From Rhabdochromatium marinum (lineage in GTDB: Bacteria; Pseudomonadota; Gammaproteobacteria; Chromatiales; Chromatiaceae), in assembly GCF_016583795.1 (NCBI RefSeq), contig NZ_NRRS01000008.1:19987-83986 (forward strand): a stretch of 64,000 nt of DNA. The letters run 5' to 3'. This document shows, piece by piece, positions 63,924 to 64,000 of this stretch (its first letter is position 1; each line of letters starts with the position of its first letter). The position numbers and the translations under genes are program-made. The notes below the pieces were generated by a model, which saw only the letters and a program-made list of their open reading frames with translations, searched no databases and was not told the DNA's origin.

Positions 63924-64000
63924 ATGTTTGATGATGTTCTCAACCGGTTTGCTGAACGCGCGCCTGCCACGGTCATGGTACGCGCTCTGCTTGAGCGATT
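63924..64000 (+). CDS. Transposase N-terminus (probable IS4 family), cut by window edge
   Basis: From the ATG at 63924 (GGAG upstream) the frame reads MFDDVLNRFAERAPATVMVR and runs off the window. This looks like the N-terminus of an IS4-family transposase. It faces away from the broken receptor, whose 5' end lies 43 bp away, so the insertion likely removed the receptor's N-terminus. The family call rests on 25 residues. Confidence 0.5.
   Translation, partial: MFDDVLNRFAERAPATVMVRALLER

Overview
The window is a 64-kb piece of a high-GC gammaproteobacterial chromosome. Gene order petA-petB-petC-sspA-sspB, a RelA of the EFDD type, the SspA/SspB pair, DapD/DapE, CbiB and KaiB are together compatible with a Chromatiales-like (purple sulfur or related sulfur-oxidising) bacterium. 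No photosynthesis or sulfur-oxidation gene is present, so the order-level guess is inference. No rRNA, tRNA or CRISPR array was recognised.

Layout. Bases 1-5200 form a lower-GC accessory block: the end of an acyltransferase-3 gene, a periplasmic parvulin, a secreted protein with eleven PGDN/PGDS repeats, a conserved secreted protein and an exported protein of unknown function. Bases 5286-12510 hold a large multidomain glycosyltransferase, arabinose-5-phosphate isomerase and a type II secretin, pointing to envelope polysaccharide and export. Bases 12635-20252 are housekeeping: TraB-like membrane protein, lipoprotein, sspB, sspA, the cytochrome bc1 operon, a NIF3-like protein and a periplasmic cyclophilin. 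Bases 20368-23889 carry a solute-binding protein next to a hybrid histidine kinase.

Bases 24035-32556 are a complete chemosensory operon: cheY, STAS protein, cheA, mcp, cheW, cheR, cheD, cheB. A convergent GGDEF/EAL gene with an intact phosphodiesterase site follows. CheA has two tandem motifs that match the c-di-GMP-binding MshEN consensus, inserted just before its dimerisation domain. This suggests direct second-messenger control of the kinase and is the most interesting observation in the window.

Bases 34384-39631 encode a gliding-type ABC system (ATPase, permease fused to a GldG-like domain, DUF4340 protein). Bases 39854-43423 hold two small unknown genes, a YaiI-family gene and relA. 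Bases 43488-47497 are a MoxR / DUF58 / transglutaminase operon. Bases 47626-51581 encode a molybdopterin oxidoreductase, an ATP-grasp-like protein and CbiB in a tight series. Bases 51609-55554 hold a HAD sugar phosphatase and a GH13 sucrose-phosphorylase-like enzyme, with a divergent MFS transporter. Bases 55558-61328 carry a J-domain protein, an H-NS-like protein, a ClC channel, an orphan KaiB and dapE/dapD.

The right end (61484-64000) is an insertion-sequence graveyard. A decayed IS3-family element, an AT-rich chemoreceptor fragment cut at both ends, and the start of a second transposase lie side by side.
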